Notes: generated from the letters alone by a model not told the origin. A stretch of DNA of 64,000 nucleotides from Mycoplasmopsis equigenitalium (GCF_024498255.1 NZ_CP101808.1:310001-374000); one strand, 5' to 3'; counted from the first letter of the stretch, positions 21,561 to 32,873 are shown. Translations and numbers: made by a program.

Positions 21561-23307
21561 AATTTTTAATTTTGTTTAAAACGAGTTTAGCAAATTCATT
21601 TTTGGGTATGGTGATAGTTTTATCGTTTCCATATTCACGATATGAAATGGTATTACTTTTCATTTCGTTTTCACCTAAGATGATTTGGTATTTGTATTTT
21701 TCAAAGTGCGCTTCACGCACTTTTTTTGGTAATCTTTCATCTTTTAAATTGATGTTTGCATCAATGTCTTTTGACGCTAAAAAGTCTTTAATTTTGTTAG
21801 CGTATTTAATTAATTTGTGATCAAGAACTACAGGAATAATTTGAATTTTGTTAGGTGCTAATCATAGAGGTAAGTTACCTTTATATTGCTCTAAAATGAC
21901 CGAGATAAAACGTTCATAAGTTCCAATTAATCCTCTGTGAATCATAACCGGAATTTGTTTTTCATTATTCTTGTCAATGTATGAAATATCAAATTTTCTA
22001 GGGAGTAAAAAATCAAGTTGAATTGTTGAAACTGTGATTTCGTGATTTAGCAATGTTTTAATCTGAATATCAATTTTTGGGCCATAGAAAGCAGCTTCGC
22101 CAACCTTCTTTTCGTACTTGATATTAAGGTTATTCATCATTCTTTCAAGCATTGCTTCAGAGTCGTCTCACATCTTGTCATCTGGGAAGAATTTTTCTTT
22201 GTTTTCTTTGTCGCGAAGCGAAAGTGAAATGTAGTCAATTTGAATTTTAAAGACACTTAAAATTTCATTTATTTGTTTATACATTGATTCAACTTCTTGT
22301 TCGATTTGTTCTGGAGTTACAAACAAGTGGCCTTCCGTTAAATCCATTGATCTTACCCGTTCTAAACCGGTTAATGCTCCTGATTTTTCATAACGGTAAA
22401 GACGTGATTGTTCACTAAAACGAATTGGTAAGTCACGGTATGAATGTAAGTCGTTTTGATAAATTAAAATATGGTGTGGACAAGTCATTGGACGAGGGAT
22501 TAGTTTTTCATTTTCTACTTCTAGTGGTTTGAACATATCATCTTTATAGTGTGATAAGTGGCCTGATTTTTTATAAAGCTCGATGCTTCCAAAGTGTGGA
22601 GTTAGAACTTCTGTGAAGCCATATTTTTTATCTAACTTAAGAACGTAATCGCGAATTGCATTTCTGATTTTCATTCCGTTTTGGTATCAGAATGGAAAGC
22701 CCTGTCCAGCCATATTATCAAAACCAAAAACATTAAGAGTTTTATTGAGTTGACGATGGTCATTTTCCCGGCGGTTTTTAAGAATTTCTTCGTATTCCTT
22801 TAATTCTTCTGCTTTGTATCAGCTGGTTCCATAAATTCTTGTTAACTGAATGCTATTTGAGTCGCCTAATCAATATGCGCCCGCTAGTGAAAGTAATTTG
22901 AAATATTTAATAGGTTTAACGTTTTCAATGTGACCGCCTGCACATAAATCTACAAAAACATGTTTTTTTGTTTGTTTATCATAAAGTGAATAAAAAGTAA
23001 TATCCTTGCCTTCGTTTTGTAATTTATCAAGCATATACTCTTTGTAAGGTTGTTTTGTTTTAAAGAATTCATCAAATTCTTTCTTAGTTACTTTAATCAT
23101 TTCAATGTCACGTTTAGCAAGTTGTTTAACTCTTTTTTCGATTTCAACTAATTTTTCGTCACTAAGTGGTTCGCTAAATTCGAAATCATAATAAAACCCT
23201 TCATCAATTGCTGGGCCAAAGGCGAATTTAGTATTTGGAAACATTTCGAAAATCGCCGCTGCTAGTAAGTGACTGGTGGTGTGGTTTAAAAATTTATCTG
23301 CTTTCAT
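21553..23307 (-). CDS. thrS: Threonine-tRNA ligase (no N-terminal TGS domain)
   Basis: This 584-residue class II synthetase begins directly with the editing domain. The HxxxH motif is in [13 protein letters not shown], and the later Cys and His are in [10 protein letters not shown], so editing residues look intact. The catalytic core shows [13 protein letters not shown], and the C-terminal anticodon domain ends at [14 protein letters not shown]. The about 60-residue TGS domain found in E. coli ThrS is absent. The start lies one base after the trpS stop, so they form one operon. Several TGA Trp codons are present. Confidence 0.93.
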
Positions 23308-23308
23308 A

Positions 23309-24316
23309 TTAATCTCCTAAACCAATTTTCTTGGTTATTTTTTTCATTGTACGGCCGGCTACAGCGCTGGCTTTTTGTGCACCTGCTTTTGCGTAAAAAT
23401 CAATTTTTGAGTAAAAACCCTTGAATTTTTCTTGAATTTTTTCTAAAAATGTTTTTACATTTTCAGCCACTGCTTCTTTGAATTCAAGATAATTTGCATT
23501 TTTAAATTTCTCAGCAGCTTCTTTGATATCGATGTCATTAAGCGCAGAATAAATTGTTAAAAGGTTTTTAATTCCAGGTTTGTTATCATCTAAATAAACT
23601 TTGTTTTCACTATCCGTCACTGCTTTTAAGATTTTGTTATATGCCTCTTTTGGATTATCTAATAAGTAGATTGAAGCCTTAGGATTTGGGTCAGATTTAG
23701 ACATTTTTTTACTTGGGTCAACAAGTGACATAATTTTTGCGCCAATTTCTGGAATACGCGCAACAGGTTCGTTGATATTTAAGTTGTATTTGTTATTGAT
23801 ACGGTTGATAATAGTCCGTGTTAATTCAACGTGTTGTGTTTGATCAATGCCAACAGGAACAACATCTGGTTCGTACAAAATAATGTCAGCAGCCATTAAA
23901 ATTGGGTACATAAAAAGACCGGTTGGGATAGTTTCGGTATTATTAGCAGTTTTGATTCTACTTGATTTATCTTTAAATTGTGTCATTCTTGAAAGCTCGC
24001 CCATTGTCGAATTGTTAGTTAAAATTCAGTTTAAATATGTATGTTCTAAAACATCTGATTGGAAGAAAATGCAGCATTTTTCTGGGTCTAGACCACAGGC
24101 CAAATAAAGTGCGAAAATGTCCTTACGATTTTGTTTTAAATCAAGTTTAGAAATATCACCAGTTAGAGCGTGTAAGTCAGCAACGAAAAAATACGAATCA
24201 TATTCATCTTGTAGTTTGATAAATTGTTTGATTGCACCCAAATAATTACCAAGCGTAAGCTTGCCGGTTGCTGTTATTCCACTTACTAGTTTCTTTTTTT
24301 TGTCGTTGTTAATCAT
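23309..24316 (-). CDS. trpS: Tryptophan-tRNA ligase
   Basis: This 335-residue class I synthetase has the HIGH-region variant TATGKLTLGNYLGA and the KMSKS motif KKMSKSDPNPKAS. In this organism its product must charge the tRNA-Trp that reads UGA. The ATG has no clear Shine-Dalgarno. A TATAAT box on the minus strand (24326-24331) would put the transcript start within a few bases of the ATG, so the mRNA may be nearly leaderless. First gene of the trpS-thrS operon. Confidence 0.94.
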
Positions 24317-24352
24317 GATGTTTTAATTATACAATTTTTATATTTTTGTGAC

Positions 24353-24358
24353 TATAAT
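24353..24358 (+). promoter_or_regulatory. -10 box, plus-strand operon
   Basis: TATAAT 37 bases upstream of the EIIB-like gene, in the divergent spacer with trpS. No good -35 is evident, which is normal for mycoplasmas. Confidence 0.5.
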
Positions 24359-24395
24359 AAATAATATATATTGCCCTGGGCACGTTAAGGAATTT

Positions 24396-24761
24396 ATGAG
24401 TAAAAAACACAAAGCATTAGTTATCTTTTTAGTGATTATTACATTCGGTCTTTTTCTAATTGTTTTGAAGAAAAAACGTGTAGTGAAAGAAAATAACATC
24501 GACAAAGAACAAAAATTACCAATTAAACCCGATTATTTAATTTCGCTTTTTGGCGGAAAAGATAATATTTCAAATGTTGAAGCAACTTTATCGAAAATAA
24601 AGGTTTTTTTCAAAGATAAAAAACAAATTGATTTAGAAGCTATCAAACAAATCAAAGCAGCAAGCGGATTAGTTTTATCTTCATCTTCACTCAGCTTAAT
24701 TGTTGGTTATGGTGCAGAGAATCTTAAAAATGCAATTATGGAGGTTGTAAATGGCAATTAA
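24396..24761 (+). CDS. Membrane-anchored PTS EIIB-like protein without phosphocysteine
   Basis: This 121-residue protein has an N-terminal membrane segment (residues 7-24), a charged linker and a domain (about 46-118) resembling the glucose-family EIIB. LISLFGGKDNISNVEAT matches the strand before the phosphorylation site, and QIKAASGLVL with VGYGAENLKNAI matches the rest. The phosphocysteine of the family (C-x-T-R-L-R) is replaced: the sequence reads TLSKIK with Thr64 in its place. It cannot carry phosphate in the usual way, so a structural or regulatory role is likelier. ATG 24396 after AAGGAA is preferred to 24348. It overlaps the helicase gene by 11 bases. Confidence 0.72.
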   Translation: MSKKHKALVIFLVIITFGLFLIVLKKKRVVKENNIDKEQKLPIKPDYLISLFGGKDNISNVEATLSKIKVFFKDKKQIDLEAIKQIKAASGLVLSSSSLSLIVGYGAENLKNAIMEVVNGN

Positions 24762-27700
24762 AATTACCAAAGATGATGAAACATACAACGTAATTCTTGA
24801 TAATTTACTTGATATTTCAAGCAATGATGCATCAATTTTTTGTCGTAAAGATAACAAAGAATATTTTGATGTAATGAGTACATTTGGGCCAGAATTAATG
24901 AACAAAATTTATAATGAGGTTACATTAGATATTCCGGTTATCGAGTATGAAACCTCGCGTTTGATCGAAAACTTAAAGACGTGCGAAAATGTTGATGATG
25001 TGCTTAGAGTAATGCAAAAACGTAAAGATTTAGTTAACCAACAATTAAAAAATCTTCGAACTGATTTTACTTTTGCGAAAGAAAAATTAGTTGATTTGCT
25101 TGAGGTTGAAAAACAAAAATCATCATCAAAATGAAAATTATTTTTGAATAAAGCAGAAAACATTAATTCAGAATCAAACATCTGAAGTATGTACATTGGT
25201 TTTATGTTCATTACTTTATCAACACCAAATGATGATAAGAAAATTTATGCACCATTATTTTTAAAAGAAGTTAATATTGATTTTCGTAATTCTAACCCAT
25301 TCCTTGTTTCAGATGGAACTATCCGTAAAAACGAAAAATTATTTTACTTCTTGCAAAATGAAGGTTTTAATTTAGACGTTAATGTTAAGCATGAAGATAT
25401 GTCAATTGCGCAAGTAATTCACAGTGTTAAAGTAACTTGAAGTTCAAGATTTGACATTGAAGAAAATATTGTGGCAAAACACAAGAAATTTGCTTATGAA
25501 GATATTAAAAACGAAAAAGTAGCTTTTCATAAAGGAATGATTCTTGGAATTTTTCAACCTCTAGGTGGATACCTTCGTAACCGAATGATTGAAATTATTG
25601 AAAATGATCATATTAACAAAATTCTTGATGTAGAAATCGATAAAAATGTTTATAAAAAATGTATTGATGAAACGATTAGTAAGAAGAATTTTGGTTTCCT
25701 AAAAATTACGCCAACTAATTTTTCACAGGATAAAGCCATTGTTAGTGCGCTTAATCAAAACACAATTATTTGAGGCCCACCAGGAACGGGTAAATCACAA
25801 ACAATTGTTAATATCTTAGCTAATGTTTTAGCCTATGAAAAAACTGCACTTGTTGTTTCGCAAAAGCGTGCCGCACTTGAGGTTATTCAAAAGCGTCTTG
25901 GTAGTCTTTCGAAGTTTGGATTATTTTTACTAAATAGTAATTCAATTAACAAAGAAGATTTCTATGAACCTCTTAAAAAATATATTGATTTAATTGAACA
26001 CTCTAACAAACGAAAACCAATCAATACTGTCAATATTATTTCTGACGAAGAAAACAAATATGTGCAGTTAATTAATCAGGTTGCAAAAAACCCAAATTCA
26101 TTTGAGTTATTTGAATTAAATGGTATTTTAGAAGCTAACCACATTAAATATAGCGAACAGTTGTTTAATGATTTAAGAGAACATACTTCTAATTTACATT
26201 TTCCAGAAAATATTAAATGAAATGGCAACTTTATAAAACAAATTAAGAAGGAAAATAAGCGCTATAAATCACAAGTTGATAAGCTAGTAAATTCATTAAC
26301 AGAAATTAAAGGATTTCAAGGAAATATCAACAAATTTGTTGAATTAGTTAAAAAATTCGATAACCACCAAATCTTATTAATTATAAAATTATGAGAACTA
26401 AAACAACGGATTGAAAATGCAGATTTCGTTAATTTAGATAAAGATATTGAGTCATTTATTGTTCATAAAACATTGTCAAAAATCAAAAATTTTGACCAAG
26501 AAAAAACTAATCAATATAAGAAATTTGCCGCCGTTGTACGTTTGGCATCAATGAATATTTCTCGTTTTCTTAAAAACTTTTCAGCAATTATTAAAGAGTT
26601 ATTTCCAATTATTATTACAACTCCTGATACTGATTTAAGTGAGTGAAAACGTGAAGAGTTTGATTATGCAATTATCGATGAATGTAGTCAAATGTTCATT
26701 GAAAAAGGATTGCCAGTTTTATACTTGGCGAAAATTAAAATTTTAGCCGGCGATGACCAACAAATGCGTCCTTCAAGATGATTTACTGCTAGAAATCAAA
26801 GTGATTCAATTTTTGGTCAATCAGAGTCACTATTAGAATATGCTAAGTCACTAGGAATTTATAAGATTCTACTTGATAAAAACTATCGATCGAATTATGC
26901 ATCGTTAATGACATTTAGTTCGAAACATTTCTACGATTCAAAACTTGATATTATTGATTTAAACACTCCTGAAAAAGAATTCTCAATTGAAGTAGTTGAG
27001 GCCGAAGGTGTCTGAGAAAACTCGAAAAACGAGCAAGAAATCGAAATCGTAATTCGTTTAGCGCAAGAAAATTTAGCAAAATATAAAAAGATTATTATTT
27101 TAACTTTTAACTCGCCACAAATGAACTTCATTCAAGATTTAATTTTTGAAAAATATCCTGATCTCGAAGAAGCAATTCTTAATAAACAATTAATGTTAAA
27201 AAATATTGAAAATATTCAAGGTGAGGAAGCGGACCTTGTGATTGTTTCTGTAGTTTATGATAAAAATGCTAAGCTACACTCAACATACATTGGTCGTGAC
27301 TCGGGAAAACATGCGCTTAATGTCGCTATTAGTCGGGCAAAAGATAAAATGATTGTTGTTAAGTCAATTAAGGCTGATGATATTGCTAATACTATTAATA
27401 ATTCGGACGCTCGTGTTTTCAAATACTGACTTCGTTTTCTTGAATTAACCAAAGAAGAAAAAGATTCATATATTGATTTTAAAGAGACGGAAGAAGTTTT
27501 ACTAGAAAAAACAGCTGAATATAGTCAATTGGCAATTACGATTACTGAGGCATTAAAAAATGAATTTGGAAATTCGGAAGTTAATGTTGTTTCTGATTAT
27601 GTGGTTGGAACACAAAAGATTGATTTAGCCATTTTTGATGGTGAAAAATATGTTTGTGGCATCAAGATTGATGATAATGACTATAAAGATAATGTTGAAA

Positions 27701-27837
27701 ATTATATAACCCTTAAAGATAAAGTAAAATTCCTTAATGCTAAAAACTACAACACATTTATTATCGATAACTTAGCTTGATATACCCAAAAACAAGAAGT
27801 GATTAATAAAATTAAAGAATTGTTAGAACAAAAATAG
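24751..27837 (+). CDS. Large SF1 (Upf1/Dna2-type) helicase with nuclease-like C-terminus
   Basis: This 1028-residue protein has a Walker A GPPGTGKSQ (residues 342-350), Walker B IIDECSQM (about 641-648), motif III AGDDQQMRPSRWF and motif V/VI IQGEEADLVIVSVV with GKHALNVAISRAKDKM (about 851-866). These place it with the DEAxQ-like AAA_11/AAA_12 SF1 helicases. The N-terminal 340 residues are of unknown fold. The C-terminal 130 residues resemble the restriction-endonuclease-like domain often fused to such helicases (KIDLAIFDGEKYVCGIKID), but the usual acidic residue before the last Lys is not evident. Function in mycoplasmas is not established; nucleic-acid repair or defence are possibilities. 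Confidence 0.82.
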
Positions 27838-27861
27838 CCGTTTGGCTATTTTTTATTTTTA
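27831..27861 (+). terminator. Intrinsic terminator after the helicase gene
   Basis: Stem AAAATAGCC / GGCTATTTT with loop GTTT, overlapping the TAG stop, followed by TTATTTTT. Confidence 0.85.
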
Positions 27862-27866
27862 TAAAT

Positions 27867-27872
27867 TATAAT
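27867..27872 (+). promoter_or_regulatory. -10 box of the ABC exporter operon
   Basis: TATAAT 31 bases before the ABC ATPase start; AAAAAGGGGA near 27900 is the ribosome site. Confidence 0.5.
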
Positions 27873-27903
27873 TTATGAGACAAAGACAGAAAAAAGGGGA
27901 AAT

Positions 27904-28842
27904 ATGCAGAACGAGAATATTATTCAGGTGAAAAATTTAACTAAATCTTTTCAAAATTTACGTGCACTTGATGATTTAAGTTTTAAAGTGCAAAAGGGAC
28001 AATTGTATGGTTTTTTAGGCCTTAATGGAGCAGGAAAATCAACAACATTGAATATTATTTTAGGTTTAGTAGACAGTGACAGCGGTCAAGTTGAAGTTGA
28101 TGGACTCAATGCTTTTGAAGACATAAAAAGAGTTCGCCAAAAAATTGGTGTTGTTTTTCAAGAATCAGTTCTTGATCCTGAACTTAGTGTCGAAGAAAAT
28201 TTAAAAATTCGCTTAACGCTATATAAAAAATACTTAGGGTCAAAAAACTTAAACGAACGTCTTGATGAAATTGTTAAAAAATTTGAACTTGAAAAGTTTT
28301 TAAAGCGTCGTTATGGTAAGTTGTCGGGTGGTGAAAGACGAAGGGTGGATATTGCCAGATCTTTAATTCATCAACCTAAAATTCTGTTTTTGGATGAGCC
28401 AACTACAGGTTTAGATCCTAGTTCACGTAAATTAGTTTGAAGTATTCTTAATAAGATTCGTGATGAAGACAAGCTAACAATTTTGTTAACGACACATTAT
28501 ATGGAAGAAGCTAATAATTGTGACTTTATTACGATTATTGAAAATGGCAAATGCGTGGCCGAAGGAACACCATTTGATTTGAAAACAAAATATTCGCAAG
28601 CGTTTTTATATTGTTACAAAGTAAATCATCCTGATTTTGTAGGTTTGCTTAATAAGAAAGGTTTGCAATATCACTTAAAAGGTGATACATATCAAATCTT
28701 GTTTAAAAATTTTGCTTCACTAGATGAATTTTTTAAAGAAAATAAGGAATTTATTAGTGATTATGAAGTACAAAAAGGAAATATGGACGATGTTTTTCTA
28801 AGGGTAACACGTAACTGAAAGGAGCAAGATGTCAGAAATTAA
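27904..28842 (+). CDS. ABC exporter, ATP-binding subunit
   Basis: This 312-residue ATPase of the DrrA/NodI-like export family has Walker A GLNGAGKSTT, Q-loop VVFQES, signature LSGGERRRVDIAR, Walker B ILFLDEPTTGLD and an H-loop (TTHYMEEA). The C-terminal extension follows the family pattern of regulatory domains in multidrug or polyketide exporters. The TAA stop lies 14 bases inside the next gene, which encodes the membrane partner. TGA encodes Trp at 28438 and 28816. Confidence 0.93.
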
Positions 28843-29674
28843 TGTCCTTTTAAAACGTAATGTAATTCGGTTTTTTAGAAATAAAGCAGCTGTTTTCTTT
28901 ACCTTTTTAGCGCCAATCATTTTTGTTATGGTTTTCTTACTGTTTGCACGTCGTCAGTTTGTATCATCGGTTGAACATATTCCGGGTTTTACTCCTGAAA
29001 GAGCTGCTTCGTATGCAGACTTATTATTGCTTTCAAGTATTTGTGCGGTTTCAACATTTACAAATGCTTTATCACTTAGTGGTTCATTAGTTTATGACAA
29101 ACAAAACAAAGTGCTAACTGATTTTGGGATTACACCAACCAACTCGGCATTTGTACGCTTTAGTTATGTAATTTTTAACTACTTAATGAATGTTATATTA
29201 ACAGCGTTAGTTTATGTTATTGTTGTAGTTTATATGGCGATTGTGGGAACGATAGTTGGTAATCCAATTTATTATGTATACTGTTTCTTATTCATTTTTT
29301 TTGCAGCGCTAGTTAATACATTAATTGTTTCGTTTGCGCTCAGTTTTATCAGCAACGTTAATGTGTTTTCAGCAATTACCGCAGTACTTTCAAGTGTGAT
29401 TGGGTTTTTAATTGGCGCATATATTCCTTGAGGAGCAATGCCTGAAGGATTAAAGTTCGCCGCATCAGTTTTACCACAAACGCAGATTGTAAATATTTTC
29501 CAAAATATTATGATTTCTAATATTAGCGAAATTAAATTTGCCTATCAACCACAACACGTTGTTTTAATTAATAAACAAATTGATATTTGAGTAGCATATG
29601 TTTATATAGCAGCTTGATTAGCGCTGATGTTAACGATTAATTTAACAGTAAATTTTAAAATTAAAAAACAATAA
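28829..29674 (+). CDS. ABC exporter, membrane subunit (ABC-2 type)
   Basis: This 281-residue ABC-2 type permease has a hydrophobic segment at about residues 20-42, an extracellular loop, four clustered segments in the middle (about 65-215) and a last one near 255-273. It forms the channel for the preceding ATPase; the exported substrate is unknown. TGA encodes Trp three times. An imperfect A/T hairpin after the stop may serve as terminator. Confidence 0.9.
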
Positions 29675-29742
29675 TATTCAACAAAAAAACAATGTTTTTT
29701 ACTGAAAAAGTTGTTTTTTGTCTACACAAGGAAGAGGTTAAT

Positions 29743-30645
29743 ATGGATCGGAAGAAGTTGTTATTAGATAATAAAAACACAATTATAAAATTGTTTTTTG
29801 TTCATTATTGTTTACCCTATAATCAAATGCATTTTGAGGATGTTATTAAAAAACTAGTTGCCAACAAAGAGGATGATAATTTTTTTGTTAGCAAGGATCT
29901 TTTTAACTTAAGATCGCAACAAGAATTAAAAAACTTCGCTTTTAATCTCGAAGATATTTGTCGTGAAGAAAATAATTTGAAATTAGAAAAAATTAAACCA
30001 GAAGATATTTTAAAAAGAGCAATTGCCCTTAATACGAAAGTTTTTAATAATATTAACGAACTTAAGGACAATGCCGGAATTTTGCGGACAAAAAAAGATA
30101 TGATCGTTTTAACTGATGAAATTAGCAATAAACAAAAATCTGAACCACCACTTCTACTCGATTATAAAGGCTTACTGACTGATTTAGATTTAATGCTTAC
30201 AAAGCCAAAACACAAACTATCTAAAATTATTTTAATTTCTAGTTATTTATTAAAAAATCAGTTGTTTTTTAACGGCAACAAACGCACTACTTTTTTTCTT
30301 ACTAACCAGTTATTAATTAATAATGATTTAGGACCATATTTTGATCGTATTCTCGCTGACCAACAAACAAGTTTAGCATCGAGCAAGCGTTTACTTGATG
30401 AGTGAAATATAATTCCTTATATCAATAATATTTACAAAAAATACCAAGGTGATAAGTCAGATTTTAGTCATGATATTCGTCTTGACATTGATAATTTTTT
30501 ACAAAATAATCGTTTTGTTAATGGCGCTGAATTTAATCCGTTCTTAAATCGTAGCAAAGAAGAAGTAACGCAATATATGGAAGAAGTTGAAGCAAAGAAC
30601 GATGAGTATGAAACAGAAATTACTTCCCTCTATAAAATTCGTTAA
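29743..30645 (+). CDS. Fic-like protein with substituted catalytic histidine
   Basis: This 300-residue protein resembles Fic/Doc enzymes. A flap-like stretch AGILRTKKDMIVL (about 111-123) precedes helix KLSKIILISSYLL and the active-site loop QLFFNGNKRT (173-182). This fits the family motif H-P-F-x-x-G-N-K/G-R, but the catalytic His is Gln173 and Pro is Leu. The anion-binding GNKR part is kept, so nucleotide or phosphate binding may persist without AMP transfer. No membrane segment is seen. ATG 29743 follows GGAAGAGG. Family assignment is from motif only. Confidence 0.62.
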
Positions 30646-30666
30646 AAATGTTTATTTTTAGTAAAA

Positions 30667-30672
30667 TATAAT
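30667..30672 (+). promoter_or_regulatory. -10 box of rpmG
   Basis: TATAAT 35 bases before the rpmG start, in a spacer of 62 bases. Confidence 0.55.
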
Positions 30673-30707
30673 GTATTATTAAATTACTGTATGTAAAAGG
30701 AGAAGTT

Positions 30708-30860
30708 ATGCCAAGAGAAGGATATACACTTGCTTGCACCGAATGTAAGATGGAAAATTACATTAGCAAGAAAAACAAGAAAACTCAAACAGAAAAAATC
30801 GAATTATCTAAATACTGTGCAAAATGCAATAAACACACTAACCATAGAGAGAAAAAATAG
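30708..30860 (+). CDS. rpmG: 50S ribosomal protein L33
   Basis: This 50-residue large-subunit protein keeps the zinc-ribbon pairs CTEC and CAKC and the ending [11 protein letters not shown]. It is therefore the zinc-binding (C+) form. AAAGGAGA precedes the ATG. It is too short to appear in ORF lists with a 60-codon cutoff. Confidence 0.95.
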   Translation: MPREGYTLACTECKMENYISKKNKKTQTEKIELSKYCAKCNKHTNHREKK

Positions 30861-30873
30861 TCTCTCTTTTTTT
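30846..30873 (+). terminator. Intrinsic terminator after rpmG
   Basis: AGAGAGA (30846-30852) pairs with TCTCTCT (30861-30867) around the stop codon, followed by a T run. Only 17 bases precede the pepP start, so readthrough into pepP is possible. Confidence 0.75.
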
Positions 30874-30890
30874 GTTTGGAAAGGTAAAAA

Positions 30891-31961
30891 ATGAATCGCA
30901 CAAAACTAAATGAAAAATTTAATGAACTCCACTTTGATGCTTTAATTTCAGAAGCGCCACAAACTCGTCTTTGATATGCTGAAGTTGCAACTAGTGATGG
31001 TTATATTATTATTGAAAAGGAAAAAGCATATTTATTTGTTGATGCTAGATATATCGAATATTGTCAAAAGAACGCCAAAAATGTCGAAGTTATTTTACTT
31101 AAACCAGGTGTTCTAAAGGAATTTTTAGCTAAGAAAAAATATCAAACAATTGCTTATGAAGATGATTATCTCAAAGTTGAAACACTTAAATCACTAGAAA
31201 GCTTAAGTCCAAATGCCAAAAGCGTTTTTTTAAAAGGACAAGAGTTAAGAATTGTTAAATCAGATGATGAAATTGAAAAAATGCAAAAAGCAATTGACAT
31301 TTCAATGCGTGCATATAATCGCATTGTTTCATGATTAAAAGAAGGAATGAGTGAAAAGGAAGTTGATCGTAAATTAAACTTCTTCATGAAACAAGAAGGC
31401 GCAGACAAAGAATCATTTGATAACATTATTGCTTTTGGACCTAATGCTGCCGAACCACACCACCACCCAACTGACCGTAAATTAGTTTATGGCGACATTG
31501 TTAAAATTGATTTTGGTGCCCTTTACAAAGGTTATTCTGCCGATATTACAAGAACCCATATTTTTGGTGGCAAGGAAAATGCAAGCAATCCTAAATTAGT
31601 TGAAATTATGACTATTGTTGAGGAAGCAGCTAAAAAAGGACGTGATGCTGTTAAACCAGGTATGACTGGTGCGCAGATTGATCAAATTTGCCGTGACTAC
31701 ATTACTGAAAAAGGATATGGCGAATACTTTGCTCACTCAACAGGACATGGTTTAGGAATTGATGTTCATGAACTTCCTTATGTATCATCACGTAGTCATA
31801 TTGTGTTTGAACCAGGAATGGTTGTAACTGTTGAACCCGGAATTTATATTGAAGGTTTAGGCGGAGCACGTGATGAAAACGATGTCCTAGTAACCGCTGA
31901 AGGACACCGTGTTCTTAGCTACAACATCAAAACAAAAATCGTTAAAGCAGAAAAAAAATAA
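30891..31961 (+). CDS. pepP: M24-family Xaa-Pro aminopeptidase
   Basis: This 356-residue creatinase/prolidase-fold peptidase removes N-terminal residues before proline. The two metal-binding Asp (IDFGALY and YSADITRTH), His (STGHGLGIDVHE) and two Glu (VTVEPGIY and GGARDENDV) are all visible in the C-terminal 200 residues. The N-terminal domain is of the usual creatinase type. Cytoplasmic; supplies amino acids from peptides. TGA is Trp at 30975 and 31332. Confidence 0.93.
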
Positions 31962-31978
31962 CCGCGATGGTTATTTTT
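31954..31978 (+). terminator. Bidirectional terminator between convergent genes
   Basis: Stem AAAAATAACC / GGTTATTTTT with a 5-base loop. It serves pepP on the plus strand and the membrane protein gene on the minus strand, and overlaps both stop codons. Confidence 0.85.
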
Positions 31979-32816
31979 TTATATTTTCAATAATCTTACT
32001 AATAAGTTCTTCGTGACTCATATCTTTGTAACCAAAGATGTTTAATTTTTCAGCGATTGCATAAAGTTTTGCATTAGGTAATGATTCGAGTGTGGCACGA
32101 ACATTGTTTTTGTCATGTTCTATTTCTTTAACAGCATCGCTTTCTGTTACTTCAGCAACTTGCATTTTTTCGCCAGTTGGGGCGGTTTGAATGGCGCTAG
32201 CAATATCGCCATTTTTGATTTTTTCAAGAAAATTGTTCATATCTCTTCGAATGGTTACGGTTGCAAAGATTTGGCGAATTAAGTTGATTTCACCTAGTAA
32301 AAATGCGGTGATTGGTGTAGCAATATAAAGCATTGTAAAAGGGATAAAATATACCGATTTCATTGTATTAACGATTACATTATTTTCATTAAATCCAAAA
32401 AATAAAAAGCTAAGAATAATTAAAAATGAGAAAGTAGTAAAGAAAACACGGAAGTTACGGCTCAAGTATTGAAAATCTTTGACTTTGTATGATTTAACAA
32501 CTGATTGGATATAAAAACACAAACTAACAATTGCGCCAATAAAGAAGATACCGGGAATAAAAACACTTGATAAGTTAAAAATTCCTTGTGCATATGCTTC
32601 TTTTTCTTTTGCTTCATTTCTATCAGCAATTGTTTGCATTACATTATTTACTTGTTCTTTAAAAAGAACGTGACTAAAAAGTAATTGAAGAAATGACAAG
32701 ATAATAAGAAAGACAATTGCGGCAATTGTGCCAAATATTCAGTAACGATACACTGTTTTTTCATTTTTTCAAAGTTTTTCTACACTATCGTTTTCTTGTG
32801 GTAATTTTAAAAACAT
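31971..32816 (-). CDS. Membrane protein with C-terminal Rho-N/SAP-like domain
   Basis: This 281-residue protein has hydrophobic segments near residues 26-48, 85-110, 128-150 and 160-180. A cytoplasmic charged stretch follows, and then a C-terminal 40-residue domain (LPNAKLYAIAEKLNIFGYKDM followed by SHEELISKIIENI) that looks like the Rho N-terminal/SAP helix-extended loop-helix. Such domains bind nucleic acid, so it may tether DNA or RNA to the membrane. That is inference. Strong GGAGG precedes the ATG. TGA encodes Trp twice near the N-terminus. Confidence 0.72.
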
Positions 32817-32867
32817 TAATCCTCCTTTGGATGAATAGTTTACTATTTAATTTTACTATATTCAATG

Positions 32868-32873
32868 TATAAT
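32868..32873 (+). promoter_or_regulatory. -10 box of the HAD phosphatase gene
   Basis: TATAAT ends 6 bases before the ATG at 32880, so the transcript would be leaderless or nearly so. There is no Shine-Dalgarno. Confidence 0.5.

Noticed and set aside
27255-27452. Minus-strand ORF opposite the helicase C-terminal motifs
   Set aside because: It lies opposite helicase motif VI and has no independent coding signs.
29675-29742. Terminator after the ABC exporter
   Set aside because: The A/T-only inverted repeat has a long loop and mismatches, so it is too weak to list as a separate feature.
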